From the NCBI GenBank assembly GCA_002331025.1, contig DCYG01000007.1, positions 147,385 through 211,384 of the forward strand: DNA of 64,000 nt. Reading direction: 5' to 3'. Positions 16,611 to 25,390 of the stretch are shown in pieces; position 1 is the first letter of the stretch, and each line of letters opens with the position of its first letter. The position numbers and the translations under genes were made by a program. This DNA is from Firmicutes bacterium UBA2116. GTDB taxonomy: Bacteria > Bacillota > Clostridia > Tissierellales > Sedimentibacteraceae. Below the pieces are notes generated by a model. The model searched no databases. It was not told the DNA's origin and worked only from the letters and a program-made list of their open reading frames with translations.

Positions 16611-16717
16611 ACTTCCGGCATAAGCGACTGACACCAAATATAAAATTTGGGTCATCTGTTTTCACTTCCAGCATAAGCGACTGACACCAAATCAGAGATT
16701 TGGGTCATCTGCTTACC
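16611..16717. repeat. Tandem pair of 53/54-bp family C repeats
   Basis: Two direct copies (16611-16663 and 16664-16717) of ACTTCCnGCATAAGCGACTG followed by ACACCAAAT, a variable spacer, then ATTTGGGTCATCTG. Each contains the GACACCAAAT/ATTTGGGTC hairpin. The second copy ends GCTTACC and its TTA forms the stop codon of the minus-strand FMN reductase gene, exactly as the copy at 12258 does for the DUF1858 gene. Confidence 0.8.
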
Positions 16718-17267
16718 TTAATGCTTTTAGAGCTTTACTCCAGGCTACAACCTGATTTATCATTTCATTTACTTCATCTTCGTGGCGCGGATCAGGTTTG
16801 AATTCGCTCATATTTATAAAATCAGTAAATAAACTTAACATTACCTGAGCTCGGACATCAGCCATATGAAGCTCACCTGCTATTTGTCTTAAATGTTCCA
16901 CTGCACGGGCACCGCCTGCACTACCGTAGCTGACAAAACCCGCAGCTTTATTTTTCCATTCAACATTAAGATAATCAATGGCATTTTTCAATGCGCCCGG
17001 TACGCTGTGATTATATTCTGCAGTTACAAATATGTAACCGTCGAATTCACTTATTTTTTGTGACCATTTTTTAGTATGTTCCTTCTGGTATTGCTGCATC
17101 ATTGCAGGATACGGTTCATCATAAAGCGGCAAATTATATTCAGCCACATCAACTAATTCAAACTGTGCGTCATTTCTTTTCTTTGATATATCATAAACCC
17201 ATTTAGCAACGGCTTCTCCGTTTCTCCCCGGCTTTGTGCTTCCTAAAATTATAGCTATCCTCATCAT
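16713..17267 (-). CDS. NADPH-dependent FMN reductase / NAD(P)H oxidoreductase (flavodoxin-like)
   Basis: 184 residues. Flavodoxin-like fold with the FMN-phosphate loop GSTKPGRNGEAVAKWV at the N-terminus, VTAEYNHSVPGALKNAIDYL in the middle (the YN.S.P..LKNAID motif of the family) and SYGSAGGARAVEHLR. It reduces FMN, quinones or azo compounds with NAD(P)H. RBS TAGGAGGATTAAA; either of two adjacent ATG codons could be used. The stop codon is supplied by a family C repeat. Monocistronic, physiological substrate unknown. Confidence 0.88.
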   Translation of the reverse strand: MMRIAIILGSTKPGRNGEAVAKWVYDISKKRNDAQFELVDVAEYNLPLYDEPYPAMMQQYQKEHTKKWSQKISEFDGYIFVTAEYNHSVPGALKNAIDYLNVEWKNKAAGFVSYGSAGGARAVEHLRQIAGELHMADVRAQVMLSLFTDFINMSEFKPDPRHEDEVNEMINQVVAWSKALKALR

Positions 17268-17557
17268 TTTAATCCTCCTATATTAATATCTATCAAATTG
17301 TGGATGTTCATCCCATCGCTCTCAAAAAAGATGTATCCCTTTTCCCATTAAATTTAATTAATAAATGTTATGCCTTATTAATACCCGAAAAATTAAAATT
17401 TAAACACTTGATACATAATAGAAAGTCGGGTTAACAACATGTAAATTAATTAGAAAATAAATGTTTACTTGATTATTATGTATTGTAAAGGATGTAAAAA
17501 TATGTTAATATTAATTTAATAAAAAGCTTTACGATGAATAGAAGGGAAATTAAAATT

Positions 17558-18430
17558 ATGAAAAATTATGTTATTGTAACAGATTCTACGGCAGATCTAC
17601 CCGTTGATATTATTGAAGAATATAATTTGACGGTAGTTCCTTTGAGTTATAGCTTTGAAAATGAAAATTATATAAATTATCCTGATCATAGGCAATTGGG
17701 GATAAAGGAATTCTATGAAAGGATTAAAAAAGGTGAACGGTCAACTACTACTCTTGTAAATGCAAAAACATTTGAAGATTATTTAACCCCTTTATTAGAA
17801 GCGGGAAATGATATTTTATATTTAGGATTTTCATCACCGCTTAGCGGTACGTATAGCTCTTCCTTAATGGCAAGAGAAGAACTGTTGGGAAAATATACGG
17901 ATGCAAGAATGGAATGTATTGATACTTTGTGTGCATCAATGGGTGAAGGCCTTCTGGTTTATTATGCCGCTAAAATGAAACAGGAAGGTAAAAGTCTCGA
18001 TGAAGTAAGTCAGTGGATTTCAGACAATAAGCTTCAATTGTGTCATTGGTTCACTGTAGACGACTTAAACCATTTGAAGCGTGGAGGCAGAATAAATGCA
18101 ATGACTGCGACCATAGGTACAGCTCTTGGTGTTAAACCCATATTACACGTTGATGATGGAGGACACCTGGTACCTGTTACAAATGTCAGAGGCAGAAAAA
18201 AATCTATAAATGCTTTATTGGAGCAAATGGAAGCAACGTGTATAAACCCTGAAGAAAATTCGGTTTTTATAAGTCATGCTGACTGCCTGGAAGATGCAGA
18301 GTACTTAGGTAACCTAATTAAAGAAAAACTAAACGTAAAAGAAGTTGTAATCAACTTTATTGGTCCCGTAATAGGGTCTCATACAGGACAGGGAGCTTTG
18401 GCATTGTTTTTCTTCGGTAAGGAAAGATAG
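17558..18430 (+). CDS. DegV family fatty-acid-binding protein, second paralogue
   Basis: 290 residues. Starts NYVIVTDSTADLPVDIIEEY, with the family segments LGFSSPLSGTYSSSLMA and CIDTLCASMGEGLLVYYAAKM, then DLNHLKRGGRINAMTATIGTALGVKPIL and SHTGQGALALFFFG at the end. Closer to standard DegV/FakB than the protein at 4714-5538. The frame opens at 17534, but GAAGGGAAAT lies inside that extension and is placed for the ATG at 17558. Its own transcription unit, closed by the perfect terminator at 18448-18484. Likely a fatty-acid presenter for a FakA-type kinase encoded elsewhere. Confidence 0.92.
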   Translation: MKNYVIVTDSTADLPVDIIEEYNLTVVPLSYSFENENYINYPDHRQLGIKEFYERIKKGERSTTTLVNAKTFEDYLTPLLEAGNDILYLGFSSPLSGTYSSSLMAREELLGKYTDARMECIDTLCASMGEGLLVYYAAKMKQEGKSLDEVSQWISDNKLQLCHWFTVDDLNHLKRGGRINAMTATIGTALGVKPILHVDDGGHLVPVTNVRGRKKSINALLEQMEATCINPEENSVFISHADCLEDAEYLGNLIKEKLNVKEVVINFIGPVIGSHTGQGALALFFFGKER

Positions 18431-18447
18431 TTTATCCTTGTTATTAT

Positions 18448-18484
18448 ATCGGGAGGCAGGTAATTAATTACCTGCCTCCCGATT
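18448..18484 (+). terminator. Perfect palindromic terminator
   Basis: ATCGGGAGGCAGGTAATT is followed by its exact reverse complement and then TTTTAATTT. Separates the DegV gene from the AraC regulator. Confidence 0.88.
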
Positions 18485-18489
18485 TTAAT

Positions 18490-18537
18490 TTGAATTCAGG
18501 CAATTAATATGGTATCATATAGTTAGCCAAAACTAAC
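18490..18537 (+). promoter_or_regulatory. Promoter and GTTAG-N6-CTAAC operator of the araC-type gene
   Basis: TTGAAT (18490-18495), 17-base spacer, TATCAT (18513-18518). Four bases downstream lies GTTAGccaaaaCTAAC (18522-18537), a 5-bp inverted repeat. The same inverted repeat with the same spacing sits just downstream of the promoter of the ABC/nitrogenase-like operon (19541-19556), so a common regulator is likely. Confidence 0.6.
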
Positions 18538-18585
18538 CTACTCTGACTTAACTAATATAATTTATTAAATGTGTAAGAGGAAATA

Positions 18586-19413
18586 ATGAAAGAAAATATA
18601 AATGACATCATAAACTATTTTGCGAAAGCAAATGTATCTTTTTTTGATATGATATATTCAACTGTGTTACCGGGCAGAAGCTTTATAGGGAGCACAACCG
18701 ACCCTTCGTCAGGAGGACTTGTTATTCCTGTTTCCGGAAGTGCCTGTTTTACTTTGGAAGGCGAGCCCTATATAATGAAGACAGGAATGGTTCTTCATGC
18801 CGGTCCTGACATGTGTCTGGATAAGGAGGTTATTGGAGATGAACCATGGAGATATATGGTTATCCATTATAAAATCCCTAAAAGCGAGACTAAAAAATTT
18901 CCGTTGTACCAAAGTCATTTTGCACTTTTAACAGGTCAAAATGCAAAAATTTCAGATTTGCTTCAGCATCTTATGGTTAGTCAGTCAACGCCGGGAGCAA
19001 CAGCTTTATTCAGAACAAAACTGTTGTTTATTACTTTGCTTGATGAAATCTTTGATTCGGCAAAAAAACAACTGACAGATAGCAGTACTGTTGTGATTGA
19101 GCAAGTTATGGAATACATGAGAAAAAATTACGCAGAATCTATAAGTATTGGGCAGATAGCTATGGATTTTAATATTGACAGACGGAGGCTTTTTTATTTA
19201 TTTGAGCATTATGCGGGTATTACTCCCAGCAACTATTTAATTCAATGCCGTATGCTCAAAGCAAAAGAGCTGTTAGGAACCTGTGACTGCTCTATAAAAC
19301 AAGTTGCCGAATGCGTGGGATATACAGACAATCTATATTTCAGCAGAGCTTTTAAAAAACAGACGGGAATGTCTCCGTCAGAATTTCGAATGGCTGTAAA
19401 AAACAGCGTATAA
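18586..19413 (+). CDS. AraC family transcriptional regulator
   Basis: 275 residues. The N-terminal ~150 residues form a cupin-like sensor (VIPVSGSACFTLEGEPYIMKTGMVLHAG). The C-terminal ~100 residues hold two helix-turn-helix motifs: ISIGQIAMDFNIDRRRLFYLFEHYAGITPSNYL and CSIKQVAECVGYTDNLYFSRAFKKQTGMSPSEFR. It stands directly upstream of, and shares an operator-like palindrome with, the metal-complex ABC / nitrogenase-like operon, making it the probable local regulator. A ligand such as the imported chelate is inferred from this location. The RBS is weak (AAGAGGAAATA). Confidence 0.87.
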   Translation: MKENINDIINYFAKANVSFFDMIYSTVLPGRSFIGSTTDPSSGGLVIPVSGSACFTLEGEPYIMKTGMVLHAGPDMCLDKEVIGDEPWRYMVIHYKIPKSETKKFPLYQSHFALLTGQNAKISDLLQHLMVSQSTPGATALFRTKLLFITLLDEIFDSAKKQLTDSSTVVIEQVMEYMRKNYAESISIGQIAMDFNIDRRRLFYLFEHYAGITPSNYLIQCRMLKAKELLGTCDCSIKQVAECVGYTDNLYFSRAFKKQTGMSPSEFRMAVKNSV

Positions 19414-19500
19414 TAAAACAGTATGACCTAAGCCCTTAAAGTAGTGGGGAAAGCTAATGAAATCCGGACAAAAGTCCATACAATTTTGTAAATTATCCTA

Positions 19501-19556
19501 TTCACATATATCTTGAGATTTGCTATACTTATGAAGTTGAGTTAGACGAAACTAAC
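19501..19556 (+). promoter_or_regulatory. Promoter and GTTAG-N6-CTAAC operator of the ABC/nitrogenase-like operon
   Basis: TTCACA (19501-19506), 17-base spacer, TATACT (19524-19529). GTTAGacgaaaCTAAC (19541-19556) lies over the expected start of transcription, extended by one more matching base on each side (A...T). Its placement suits a repressor. Matches the site at 18522-18537. Confidence 0.65.
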
Positions 19557-19579
19557 TATGATTGATTTGGAGGATAAAT

Positions 19580-20581
19580 ATGAAAAAATTTATGGGATTA
19601 ATTGTCTCAACAGTACTCTTGGCAGGATTATTGGCAGGATGTGCCAAGTCCCCGGTAGAGGCTAACAATATACCTGTATCTGAGAGTCCCGCTCCGGAGA
19701 CAGAAACAAATACTCATATAAATACAGAAGAAAATACAGAATCAGAATGGCCCAGAACATATGCGGATGCTTTGGGAAGAGAGGTTGTTATAGAACAAAA
19801 GCCTGAAAAACCGGTTATGATATTTTTCCGTAACCTCGAACATCTCTTTGTGATGGAGGAACCTCCTGTGGCAGGAACTGAAGTTGCTGACGTGTATAAC
19901 GGCTGGGAGGTTTTCAAACCATATGCAGAAACACATGAAATTATCGATTTGGGAGTCATGAATGCGGTAAATATAGAGAAGCTTTTGGAAGTCGATCCCG
20001 ATTTGATTATTGTTTATTCGGGAACTTTCGAAAAAATAGGAGATCAGCTTGAAAAAATTGCTCCAACAATAACAGTAGATAATTATGGTGACGACTGGCA
20101 GACTCCTTTGTTTGAGTATGGAAAAATCTTTGGAAAAGAAGATAAGGCACAAGCTGAAATTGATAAGCTGAAAAAACAGATACAGGAAGGAACGGAAGAA
20201 TTATCTGATTTCAATGACAAAACCTTTGCTTTCCTTCGCTTTGACGGCTCTAAGGGCTTTATAGTATATGTATTGGACTTTGTGTACAGCAAGGAAGCGG
20301 GGCTTGGACTAGCTGCTCCGGAAAATTATCTTAATCAGGGAAGAACAACAATAACCTTGGAAGGCGTAGCAGAGCTTAATCCGGATTATTTGTTCATTTA
20401 TAATGATGCGCTAAATGATCTGGATGAATCGTATATAGAAGAATTAGGCAACAATTCTGTATGGAATTCACTTGAAGCAGTTAAAAATAACAATGTACAT
20501 CTGATTGACCGTTCAGCTTATTCGGGCGGACCATTATCAATAAGCTATGGAATCGACGCTATATTGGAAGCTTTAAAATAA
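19580..20581 (+). CDS. Iron-complex/tetrapyrrole-type ABC transporter binding lipoprotein 1
   Basis: 333 residues. The type II signal peptide ends LLAGLLAGC, giving a lipid-anchored Cys at residue 21. The mature protein has the class III (FecB/BtuF/IsdE) two-lobe layout: WPRTYADALGREVVIEQKPEKPVM at the start, DLGVMNAVNIEKLLEVDPDLIIVYSG in the first lobe, LNPDYLFIYND and VWNSLEAVKNNNVHLID in the second. It delivers a ligand to the permeases at 21716-23808. Ligands of the family are ferric siderophores, haem or cobalamin; which one applies is not visible. The frame opens with a TTG at 19562, but GGAGG (19569-19573) points to the ATG at 19580. A related lipoprotein follows directly. Confidence 0.88.
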   Translation: MKKFMGLIVSTVLLAGLLAGCAKSPVEANNIPVSESPAPETETNTHINTEENTESEWPRTYADALGREVVIEQKPEKPVMIFFRNLEHLFVMEEPPVAGTEVADVYNGWEVFKPYAETHEIIDLGVMNAVNIEKLLEVDPDLIIVYSGTFEKIGDQLEKIAPTITVDNYGDDWQTPLFEYGKIFGKEDKAQAEIDKLKKQIQEGTEELSDFNDKTFAFLRFDGSKGFIVYVLDFVYSKEAGLGLAAPENYLNQGRTTITLEGVAELNPDYLFIYNDALNDLDESYIEELGNNSVWNSLEAVKNNNVHLIDRSAYSGGPLSISYGIDAILEALK

Positions 20582-20603
20582 GTATATATCAAGAGGAACT
20601 AAT

Positions 20604-21566
20604 ATGAAAAAATTTATGAAATATACCATTTTATTTATTCTTATTGCAAGCATGTCAGCAGGATGTGCCAAGGCACCTGAAGCAGATAATACAAAGTCAG
20701 TACAGGATAAAGATGCATTAGCTGATTCTGAATCAGCATGGCCGAGAACATATGTTGACGGATTAGGCAAGGAAGTTGTAATTGAAAAAGAGCCTAAGCG
20801 CATTGTCGTATTGCACTTCGGTTATACTGAGTACCTGCTTGCTCTTGATGTGGTGCCTGTAGGTGTTGCATCGCTGTCCATAGCCCGGCAATTTAAGACA
20901 CTCAACCAATATGAAGAATTAAGCACAATTATTGATGTAGGTGAAACGGTAGCTCCTAATTTGGAAAAGATCCTTGAGCTTCAGCCGGATCTTATTATTG
21001 CCGGAGCAGGAATACATGATGATATGCGTGAAAGCCTTGAAAAAATTGCTCCTGTTGCATTTAAGAAAAATTACGGTCATTGGGATGAAACTTTACAGGA
21101 CTATGCTCAGATGCTGGGACGTGAGGAAAAAGCGGAGCAATACATTGAAAGCTCAAAGGAAATTATTTCTCAAACATATAAAGAATTGGAGAAATATTCT
21201 GATAAGACGTTTGTATTTCTCAGACCTGCTTCAAAAAGTGAATTTGGAATTGTAGGAAGTCAGATATACTCACATTATCATGATTCCCAAAACGGCTTTG
21301 GTATGAGTGTACCTGACAAATATCCTGAATCTTGGGCAGAAATTTCTCTTGAGGCACTTGCTGAGATGAATCCTGACTATATTTTCTTCCAGGACAAAGA
21401 AGAACTTTGCCGCCAAAAAGTTTCGGAAATGGAATCCTCTTCCGTGTGGAATTCCATTACGGCCGTTAAAGAAGGAAATATCGGTTATCTGGACATTTCA
21501 TTGAATACAGGAAGCCCGTTAGCAATACGCCTGGCCTCAGAACAGATTCTTGAGTATTTTAAATAG
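20604..21566 (+). CDS. Iron-complex/tetrapyrrole-type ABC transporter binding lipoprotein 2
   Basis: 320 residues. Lipoprotein signal peptide ending IASMSAGC (Cys 21), then WPRTYVDGLGKEVVIEKEPKRIVVLH, DVGETVAPNLEKILELQPDLIIAGAG, MNPDYIFFQDKEE and SSVWNSITAVKEGNIGYLDIS. Clearly paralogous to the preceding lipoprotein, so a tandem duplication has diverged within the operon, perhaps to widen ligand range. Starts 22 bases after it with RBS AAGAGGAAC. The same two permeases and one ATPase presumably serve both. Confidence 0.87.
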   Translation: MKKFMKYTILFILIASMSAGCAKAPEADNTKSVQDKDALADSESAWPRTYVDGLGKEVVIEKEPKRIVVLHFGYTEYLLALDVVPVGVASLSIARQFKTLNQYEELSTIIDVGETVAPNLEKILELQPDLIIAGAGIHDDMRESLEKIAPVAFKKNYGHWDETLQDYAQMLGREEKAEQYIESSKEIISQTYKELEKYSDKTFVFLRPASKSEFGIVGSQIYSHYHDSQNGFGMSVPDKYPESWAEISLEALAEMNPDYIFFQDKEELCRQKVSEMESSSVWNSITAVKEGNIGYLDISLNTGSPLAIRLASEQILEYFK

Positions 21567-21587
21567 GATTTAATTTTTATATAAGAT

Positions 21588-21642
21588 AAAAACCGGGCGC
21601 AGATTGTTCGGGCAGATCAGATAGTATGCGCACGGTTTTTGT
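21588..21642 (+). terminator. Intra-operon terminator-like hairpin
   Basis: AAAAACCGGGCGCA and TGCGCACGGTTTTT arms separated by ~25 bases, followed by GTATTT. Sits between the second lipoprotein gene and the first permease gene. Partial termination here would give more binding protein than permease, a common arrangement. Confidence 0.65.
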
Positions 21643-21715
21643 ATTTGAAAGAACAATAGCTTGCAGTAGATTTTGTCGGTCGTATAGTGATGGCATCGAG
21701 GAGGCAAATCATTTA

Positions 21716-22756
21716 ATGAATGCACATAATAAATCGGTACAAACAAAACATAAATACAATAGCCGAATCTTACCGGCTCTTATGATTATATTAATCGGAC
21801 CCGCAGTTCTTTTTTTGCTCATGTCTTTTTCTGTAACGAAGGGGGCAGCGCAGGTACCCATAAATGCAGTGTGGGATGCATTTTTTAATTTTAATCCCGA
21901 TAATACTCAGCACCTGATCATCATTGATTTAAGGCTGCCCCGGGTTGTTGCAAGCGCCTTGGTAGGAGCGGCATTTGCGGTGTCCGGGTCTGTTATGCAG
22001 GGAACTACGCGAAATCCGCTTGCGGATTCCGGACTTATGGGGCTTAATGCAGGAGCAGGATTTGCATTATCAATATGCTTTGCATTTTTCCCGGGAATGA
22101 GATATACAAAAATAATAATGGTTTCTTTTGCAGGAGCAGCTTTAGGTGCGGGATTGGTAAATGGCATAGCATCTATGCGCAGAGGAGGGGCTACACCCAT
22201 GCGTCTGGTTCTGGCAGGAGCGGCGGTCAGCTCGCTGCTTGCAGCCCTCAGCCAAGGAATTGCCATGTATTTTGATGTGGCACAAAACGTTATGTTCTGG
22301 ACAGTGGGCGGTGTAGCCGGATCCAACTGGGAACAGGTGCGTATTATGTTTCCGTGGATTACAGGTGCGCTTTTGGGGGCAATAGCACTTTCGCGTTCAA
22401 TTTCACTTTTAAGCCTCGGAGAGGATACAGCAAAGGGTCTTGGAATTAATACGACAGCAGTAAATATATTATGCTCTCTTATCGTTCTTATTCTCGCGGG
22501 ATCAGCCGTGTCGGTAGTAGGTGCGGTCGGGTTTGTGGGACTGATAATACCGCATCTTGCCCGTTTCCTCGTGGGAGTAGATTATCGATGGGTAATACCT
22601 TCATCAGCAGTTTTGGGAGCTGTGTTGGTTGTTATGGCAGATTTAGGTTCCAGAACTCTTAATCCGCCTTTCGAAACACCTATAGGCGCGTTGATTTCTC
22701 TCGTGGGTGTTCCGTTTTTCCTATATTTAGCCCGCAAGCAAAGGAGAGCACTTTAA
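21716..22756 (+). CDS. FecCD-family ABC transporter permease 1
   Basis: 346 residues, about ten transmembrane helices. Contains the family block LPRVVASALVGAAFAVSGSVMQGTTRNPLADSGLMGLNAG (broken here into its core SGSVMQGTTRNPLADSG) and the cytoplasmic coupling region SLGEDTAKGLGINT followed by SVVGAVGFVGLIIPHLARFLVG. The frame opens at 21626 inside the upstream hairpin; GAGGAGG at 21699-21705 and the ATG at 21716 give the realistic start. Overlaps the next permease by one base (TAATG). Confidence 0.9.
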   Translation: MNAHNKSVQTKHKYNSRILPALMIILIGPAVLFLLMSFSVTKGAAQVPINAVWDAFFNFNPDNTQHLIIIDLRLPRVVASALVGAAFAVSGSVMQGTTRNPLADSGLMGLNAGAGFALSICFAFFPGMRYTKIIMVSFAGAALGAGLVNGIASMRRGGATPMRLVLAGAAVSSLLAALSQGIAMYFDVAQNVMFWTVGGVAGSNWEQVRIMFPWITGALLGAIALSRSISLLSLGEDTAKGLGINTTAVNILCSLIVLILAGSAVSVVGAVGFVGLIIPHLARFLVGVDYRWVIPSSAVLGAVLVVMADLGSRTLNPPFETPIGALISLVGVPFFLYLARKQRRAL

Positions 22757-23808
22757 TGAACAACGAAGAGATGACAATACAACAAAAAAATGAAGCTCAC
22801 AAAAGAAAAATTGCTGTACGCAATACCGTAATTCTCTCGGGATGCGGGATTTTATTAATATTGTTTTTTATTATAAGCATGAATACTGGATATACGAAGC
22901 TTACTCCCTTTGATACACTTCGTACCTTGTTCGGAGGCGGTACTGATAAGGAAAATCTGATTTTGTTTGATTTCAGATTGCCGAGAATTGTTATATCCGT
23001 ACTTGTCGGTGCAGGATTGGCCCTTTCCGGCTGTATAATACAGGGAATTTCCGGAAACGGTCTGGCAGATCCGGGACTATTGGGTATCAATGCCGGAGCC
23101 GGAATGATGGTAATTTTATATGTGTTATTTTTTGGAGCCAAGTCTTTTTTATCAACCTTTACTCTTCCTTTTCTTGCGCTTATAGGAGCGGGTGTTACGG
23201 CAATAGTCATCTATATCATGGCTTTAAAAAAAGGTGAAGGCATTGCACCCATGCGCCTTATTCTTACGGGGGTAGCCGTGCAGGCAGGCATTTCGGCATT
23301 AACCACCGTGCTTGTAATCAAACTGGATGAAACCCAGTTTGATTTTGTGGCTGCATGGCAGGCAGGAAGCATTTGGGGTTCAAATTGGAAATTTGTGATT
23401 GCGTTGCTTCCATGGCTTTTGATTTTAATTCCCTATGTAATGATGAAATCGCGAATACTTGATGTCCTGACCTTGGGAGATGAAATTGCATACGGATTGG
23501 GAGCTTCGGTGGAAGGAGAACGAAGAAAGCTTCTTGGGGCGGCTGTTGCGCTGGCTGCATCCTGTGTAGCTGTAAGCGGAAGCATCAGCTTTGTGGGTCT
23601 TATATCTCCGCATCTTGCAAGGAAACTGGTGGGACCCAGACATACGGTCCTTCTTCCTGCTTGTGCAATGGTTGGAGCAGTACTGGTTTCTGCGGCAGAT
23701 ACTATTGCGCGGGTAATAGTCCAGCCTTCAGAGATACCTACAGGAATTATGGTTGCAATTATCGGAGCTCCGTATTTCCTATACCTTCTTGCAAGAAGCA
23801 AACAATAG
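22756..23808 (+). CDS. FecCD-family ABC transporter permease 2
   Basis: 350 residues with a charged N-terminal extension of ~25 residues, then about ten transmembrane helices. The signature block reads ALSGCIIQGISGNGLADPGLLGINAGAG: the usual RNPLA is GNGLA, a divergence from permease 1. The coupling loop TLGDEIAYGLGASV and SISFVGLISPHLARKLVG are normal. Together with permease 1 it would form a heterodimeric channel. Start codon overlaps the preceding stop (TAATG), so translational coupling is expected. Confidence 0.9.
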   Translation: MNNEEMTIQQKNEAHKRKIAVRNTVILSGCGILLILFFIISMNTGYTKLTPFDTLRTLFGGGTDKENLILFDFRLPRIVISVLVGAGLALSGCIIQGISGNGLADPGLLGINAGAGMMVILYVLFFGAKSFLSTFTLPFLALIGAGVTAIVIYIMALKKGEGIAPMRLILTGVAVQAGISALTTVLVIKLDETQFDFVAAWQAGSIWGSNWKFVIALLPWLLILIPYVMMKSRILDVLTLGDEIAYGLGASVEGERRKLLGAAVALAASCVAVSGSISFVGLISPHLARKLVGPRHTVLLPACAMVGAVLVSAADTIARVIVQPSEIPTGIMVAIIGAPYFLYLLARSKQ

Positions 23809-23823
23809 CAAAGGAGACAAATT

Positions 23824-24663
23824 ATGAACAGTATTACAACGGAAAATCTGGCAGTTGCTTATGAAAATAACCTTGTGGTAGAAAATTTGGATATTCAAAT
23901 ACCACAAGGAAAAATTACAACCATTATCGGTTCTAACGGCTGCGGTAAATCCACCGTCCTGAAGGCCGTGGGACGCATACTTAAGCCAAAAGGCGGGATG
24001 GTATATTTAAACGGTGAGGATATACAAAAATTGACCACAAAAGAGGTTGCGCAGAAGATGGCAATACTTCCTCAATCACCTCAGGCTCCCGCAGGTCTTA
24101 CGGTTGGAGAACTGATAGCATATGGACGTTTCCCGCATCAACGTGGATTTGGAAAATTAAAGCCTGAAGATAAAAAAATTATTCAATGGGCATTGGAGGT
24201 TACAAGGCTTACCGAACACGAAACTAAAGCAGTGGACAATCTTTCCGGAGGTCAGCGGCAAAGAGTCTGGATTGCTATGGCATTGGCTCAGCAGACTGAT
24301 TTAATTTTATTGGATGAGCCTACCACATATCTGGATTTGTCATATCAGCTGGAAGTGCTGGAGCTGTTATACAAGCTTAACAGGGAACAAGGCTGCACAA
24401 TTGTTATGGTTCTTCATGATCTGAACATGGCAGCCAGATTTGCAGATTATATGATAGCGATAAGATGCGGAAACATTATCAGTCATGGAACTCCTCAGCA
24501 GGTTATGACACCTCAGGTATTGAAAGAAACATTTAATATTGATGCGGAGATAGTAAAGGAACCTCGTACCGGACGTCCTGCCTGTGTGTTTTACGACCTT
24601 ATAAAAATGAACGAAAATGAATGCGGAGGATGTATAAATGAAAAAGATTGCAGTTTATGGTAA
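23824..24663 (+). CDS. FecE/BtuD-type ABC transporter ATPase
   Basis: 279 residues. Walker A GSNGCGKST near residue 37, signature LSGGQRQRVWIAMALAQ, Walker B LILLDEPTTYLDL, switch His in VLHDLNMAARFADY. It energises import through the two FecCD permeases. The last ~17 residues form an unusual cysteine-containing tail (ECGGCINEKDC), encoded where the gene overlaps the start of the nitrogenase-like H gene by 26 bases. This may be only a consequence of the overlap. RBS AAAGGAGAC. The deep overlap ties transport and reductase genes into one translational unit. Confidence 0.93.
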   Translation: MNSITTENLAVAYENNLVVENLDIQIPQGKITTIIGSNGCGKSTVLKAVGRILKPKGGMVYLNGEDIQKLTTKEVAQKMAILPQSPQAPAGLTVGELIAYGRFPHQRGFGKLKPEDKKIIQWALEVTRLTEHETKAVDNLSGGQRQRVWIAMALAQQTDLILLDEPTTYLDLSYQLEVLELLYKLNREQGCTIVMVLHDLNMAARFADYMIAIRCGNIISHGTPQQVMTPQVLKETFNIDAEIVKEPRTGRPACVFYDLIKMNENECGGCINEKDCSLW

Positions 24664-25390
24664 AGGAGGAATCGGTAAGTCCACTACCGTGTCAAATATA
24701 TCAGCGGCTATGGCGGCTATGGGACTTACCGTGATGCAAATCGGCTGCGACCCTAAAGCTGATTCCACACGCAATCTGACAGGAGGAAAAAATATTCCTA
24801 CCGTGTTGGATACTCTTAGAGAAAATGGTGATGCAGATTTAGACGATCTTGTGGTGAAAAGCACCACCGGAGTTTTTTGTGTGGAATCCGGAGGACCGGT
24901 GCCCGGAGTGGGTTGTGCCGGAAGAGGAATAATTACAGCTTTTGAAAAGCTGGAGGAATTAGATGCCTTTGAGGTTTATAAACCGGATGTTGTGCTCTAT
25001 GACGTGTTGGGAGATGTGGTATGCGGAGGCTTTGCCATGCCCATCAGAGGAGGGTATGCGGATGAGGTATTTATAGTAACTTCCGGGGAAATGATGTCTC
25101 TTTATGCGGCAGCAAATATCTCTCATGCAGTTAAAAGCTTTGGCAAGAGAGGATATGCATCCTTGAGAGGGCTGATTCTCAATGCTAAAAATATAGAAAA
25201 TGAAAATGAACTGACAGATAAGGCAGCTGCCGAAATAGAAACAGAAATAATTTATCGCCTGCCTCGACATGCTCTTGTTCAGCAGGCAGAAGCAGAGGGG
25301 AAGACCGTTGTAGAGGCTTTTCCTGACTCTGATATGGCAGCCCATTACAAATCTCTTGCGAAAATATTGTTAGGGGAGAGTGAAGTATAA
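24638..25390 (+). CDS. Nitrogenase-iron-protein-like ATPase (NifH/BchL/CfbC superfamily)
   Basis: 250 residues. Walker A GKGGIGKSTT at residues 8-17, the SGGPVPGVGCAGRG block with cluster ligand C93, and YDVLGDVVCGGFAMPIR with cluster ligand C129; these are the two cysteines per monomer that hold the inter-subunit [4Fe-4S]. Switch Asp residues (CDPKAD, DVLGDV) are intact, so a working ATP-driven one-electron donor is predicted. Shorter than true NifH (~290), lacking its C-terminal extension. Begins inside the ABC ATPase gene and ends TAATG with the D-like gene. No nifB, nifE or nifN is present, so a true nitrogenase is unlikely. Confidence 0.9.
   Translation: MKKIAVYGKGGIGKSTTVSNISAAMAAMGLTVMQIGCDPKADSTRNLTGGKNIPTVLDTLRENGDADLDDLVVKSTTGVFCVESGGPVPGVGCAGRGIITAFEKLEELDAFEVYKPDVVLYDVLGDVVCGGFAMPIRGGYADEVFIVTSGEMMSLYAAANISHAVKSFGKRGYASLRGLILNAKNIENENELTDKAAAEIETEIIYRLPRHALVQQAEAEGKTVVEAFPDSDMAAHYKSLAKILLGESEV

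Noticed and set aside
16611..16717. CRISPR-like array
   Set aside because: Only two directly adjacent copies with no unique spacers of regular length and no cas genes.
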